Source: Actinomycetota bacterium (GTDB taxonomy: Bacteria > Actinomycetota > Thermoleophilia > Gaiellales > F1-60-MAGs149). Taken from it: 7,217 nt of DNA. Position 1 is the first letter of the stretch. Every line of letters begins with the position of its first letter. A program made the position numbers and the translations under genes. Location: assembly GCA_947481755.1 (NCBI GenBank), contig CANKHS010000065.1:1-7217 (forward strand). The letters run 5' to 3'. This document shows, in pieces, positions 6,562 through 7,217 of the stretch. The notes below the pieces were generated by a model. That model searched no databases. It was not told the origin of the DNA and saw only the letters and a list, made by a program, of their open reading frames with translations.

Positions 6562-6840
6562 TCAGCCGCCCTTGACACTTGCCTTCAGCTGCGAACCGGC
6601 CGAGAACTTCGGCACCTTCGTCGCTGCAATCTGAACCTTTTCGCCGGTGCGGGGGTTCACGCCCATGCGCGCTGCGCGAGCCTGAACGGTGAACTTGCCG
6701 AAGCCGGTGAAGACCACGTCGCCGCCACGCTTGAGCGTGCCGGTGATGGTGTCGAGCATCGCGTCAACAGCGGCGCCAGCGTCCTTCTTGCTGAGACCCG
6801 TCTGCTCTGCGATCTGATCGATGAACTCTGCTTTCGTCAT
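6562..6840 (-). CDS. hup: HU-family histone-like DNA-binding protein
   Basis: Small basic nucleoid protein that binds and bends DNA as a dimer with little sequence preference. The 92-residue product starts MTKAEFIDQIAEQTGLSKKD, the helical dimerisation half, and carries the family signature GFGKFTVQARAARMGVNPRT (46-65) with the DNA-intercalating proline at the tip of the arm (NP, 62-63). It ends PKFSAGSQLKASVKGG. Length is that of standard bacterial HU; the long Lys/Ala-rich tail of mycobacterial HupB is absent. The start at 6840 is supported by a strong GGAGG 5 nt upstream; the open frame reaches 6906 but the extra 22 residues are unlike HU. A 15-bp hairpin lies 40 bp downstream. HU versus IHF cannot be fully separated from sequence alone, but the N-terminus favours HU. 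Confidence 0.96.
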   Translation of the reverse strand: MTKAEFIDQIAEQTGLSKKDAGAAVDAMLDTITGTLKRGGDVVFTGFGKFTVQARAARMGVNPRTGEKVQIAATKVPKFSAGSQLKASVKGG

Positions 6841-6845
6841 AGTGA

Positions 6846-6850
6846 CCTCC
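6846..6850 (-). promoter_or_regulatory. Strong ribosome binding site of hup
   Basis: GGAGG on the minus strand with 5 nt (TCACT) before the ATG at 6840. It is the best Shine-Dalgarno match in the window, in keeping with high expression of an abundant nucleoid protein, and it rules out the longer start at 6906. Confidence 0.85.
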
Positions 6851-6929
6851 AAGACGTTTGTGAACGAGCGGAACGTACCAACCCGATCGGACGGACTTTC
6901 GCTCAACGATGCGGGATCGCGCCGGTCGG

Positions 6930-6953
6930 CGGTCCTTCTACCTCCGAGGACCG
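6930..6953. repeat. Inverted repeat in the hup upstream region
   Basis: CGGTCCT (6930-6936) and AGGACCG (6947-6953) form a perfect 7-bp stem around a 10-nt loop. It begins 90 bp before the hup ATG. The minus-strand loop reads CGGAGGTAGA, containing a GGAGG. It could be an operator or a leader hairpin; function unknown. Confidence 0.4.
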
Positions 6954-7027
6954 GCGGAAACGTGATCGTCCGAGTCTTGACGGGTTCGCCACAGCCTCAT
7001 CCGAAAAGGGCTTAGTTATGCGAAATC

Positions 7028-7043
7028 CGCGCAATTAAGCGCG
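7028..7043. repeat. Inverted repeat CGCGC-AATTAA-GCGCG
   Basis: Perfect 5-bp GC arms (7028-7032, 7039-7043) around an AT-only centre, a stretch unlike the surrounding GC-rich DNA. It could be an operator-like site or part of a promoter for hup; the short length also allows chance. Confidence 0.3.
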
Positions 7044-7069
7044 CGATACGTCTCCCCGTAGGCCCGGCC

Positions 7070-7103
7070 CGGTCGACCGATTTTCGCTCTGCTAAGCCGA
7101 AAA
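7070..7103. repeat. Palindrome and hairpin just after pyrE
   Basis: A perfect 10-bp palindrome CGGTCGACCG (7070-7079) is followed at once by an inverted repeat TTTTCG (7081-7086) / CGAAAA (7098-7103), extendable by two pairs with one bulge. They lie 12 to 45 bp after the pyrE stop. This may be the pyrE transcript end, but the T run is in the 5' arm of the minus-strand hairpin and not after it, so it is not a standard Rho-independent terminator. Confidence 0.35.
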
Positions 7104-7114
7104 GAAACGCCGCT

Positions 7115-7217
7115 CTAGCGCCCGAGTCGGAGGGCGTCCGCGTCGAGCAATCGCTCAAGTCGCACGCCCATCTCGGCCATTGCCTCCGCGCCGCCCTCGC
7201 CACGGTCAACGACGCAA
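7115..7217 (-). CDS. pyrE: Orotate phosphoribosyltransferase, C-terminal end (5' partial)
   Basis: The last 33 codons of a gene that enters from the right edge, ending in TAG at 7115-7117. The visible protein starts CVVDRGEGGAEAMAEMG and goes on to LERLLDADAL. VVDRxEGGxEAL followed by a short G(V)xLxxLLxxxDL tail is the usual end of bacterial PyrE, which makes OMP from orotate and PRPP, the step before PyrF. The phosphoribosyl-binding core lies outside the window. Because pyrF is nearby on the same strand, the assignment fits the context. Other reading frames over this stretch show no family resemblance. Confidence 0.78.
   Translation of the reverse strand, partial: CVVDRGEGGAEAMAEMGVRLERLLDADALRLGR

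Larger units (their letters stand above)
6841..7114 (-). other. Intergenic region upstream of hup, probable promoter and leader
   Basis: About 275 bp between the pyrE stop and hup. It should hold the hup promoter, but I could not pick a convincing -35/-10 pair by eye; TACGTT and CATAAC on the minus strand are only weak -10-like candidates without a matching -35. The region holds four small inverted repeats, listed separately. No tRNA cloverleaf, riboswitch-like core or additional coding frame with family similarity was seen. Confidence 0.5.

Noticed and set aside
6841..6906. N-terminal extension of the HU protein by 22 residues
   Set aside because: HU proteins begin at MTKAEF-type sequences, and a strong GGAGG lies 5 nt before the ATG at 6840.
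6970..7010. GGGTTCGCC on the plus strand, like a tRNA T-loop
   Set aside because: No T-stem, acceptor stem or anticodon arm can be built around it on either strand.
7012..7209. Minus-strand open frame of 65 codons beside pyrE
   Set aside because: It overlaps the pyrE end in another frame, is rich in Arg and Ala as expected of a shadow frame, and resembles no family.
1..7217. Mobile element, CRISPR array, toxin-antitoxin or defence system
   Set aside because: No transposase, integrase, direct-repeat array, target-site duplication or defence domain was seen; all genes are housekeeping or envelope families.

Overview
The window is a GC-rich bacterial chromosomal segment with tightly packed housekeeping genes. 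All genes except the first lie on the minus strand. The best guess for the source is a deep-branching actinobacterium, perhaps of the Thermoleophilia, with Chloroflexota as a weaker alternative. This rests on a CBS-less GuaB3-type IMP dehydrogenase homologue directly in front of guaA, a type-2 (subfamily 2) PyrF, GTG starts, and an HU protein without the long basic tail of mycobacterial HU. The placement comes from remembered family features, not from a search.

Layout, read along the minus strand from right to left: the last 33 codons of pyrE (orotate phosphoribosyltransferase); an intergenic region of about 275 bp rich in small inverted repeats; an HU-family DNA-binding protein gene; a strong hairpin; pyrF (OMP decarboxylase); a small membrane-anchored LysM protein; a PfkB/1-phosphofructokinase-type sugar kinase; guaB3; guaA; and a membrane-anchored NodB-type polysaccharide deacetylase. 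On the plus strand, the left edge carries a HIT-family nucleotide hydrolase/transferase gene missing its first few codons. It converges on the deacetylase gene, and the two stop codons share one CTAG.

The common theme is nucleotide supply. PyrE and PyrF are the last two steps to UMP, GuaB3 and GuaA relate to the IMP to XMP to GMP branch, and a HIT protein handles nucleotide phosphoester or phosphoramidate substrates. HU and two cell-envelope proteins are interspersed. Gaps of 6 bp (guaB3/guaA), 21 bp (pyrF/lysM), 27 bp (lysM/kinase) and 47 bp (guaA/deacetylase) fit co-transcribed blocks. The larger gaps are 135 bp before guaB3, 98 bp between hup and pyrF, and about 275 bp before hup.

I saw no mobile element, CRISPR array, tRNA, rRNA, phage gene or defence system, and no convincing new biological system. 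The points most worth a second look are the long hairpin between hup and pyrF, which pairs fully only as minus-strand RNA and ends 16 bp from the pyrF start; the guaB3-guaA pairing with a retained catalytic-type cysteine; and the shared-stop convergent overlap.
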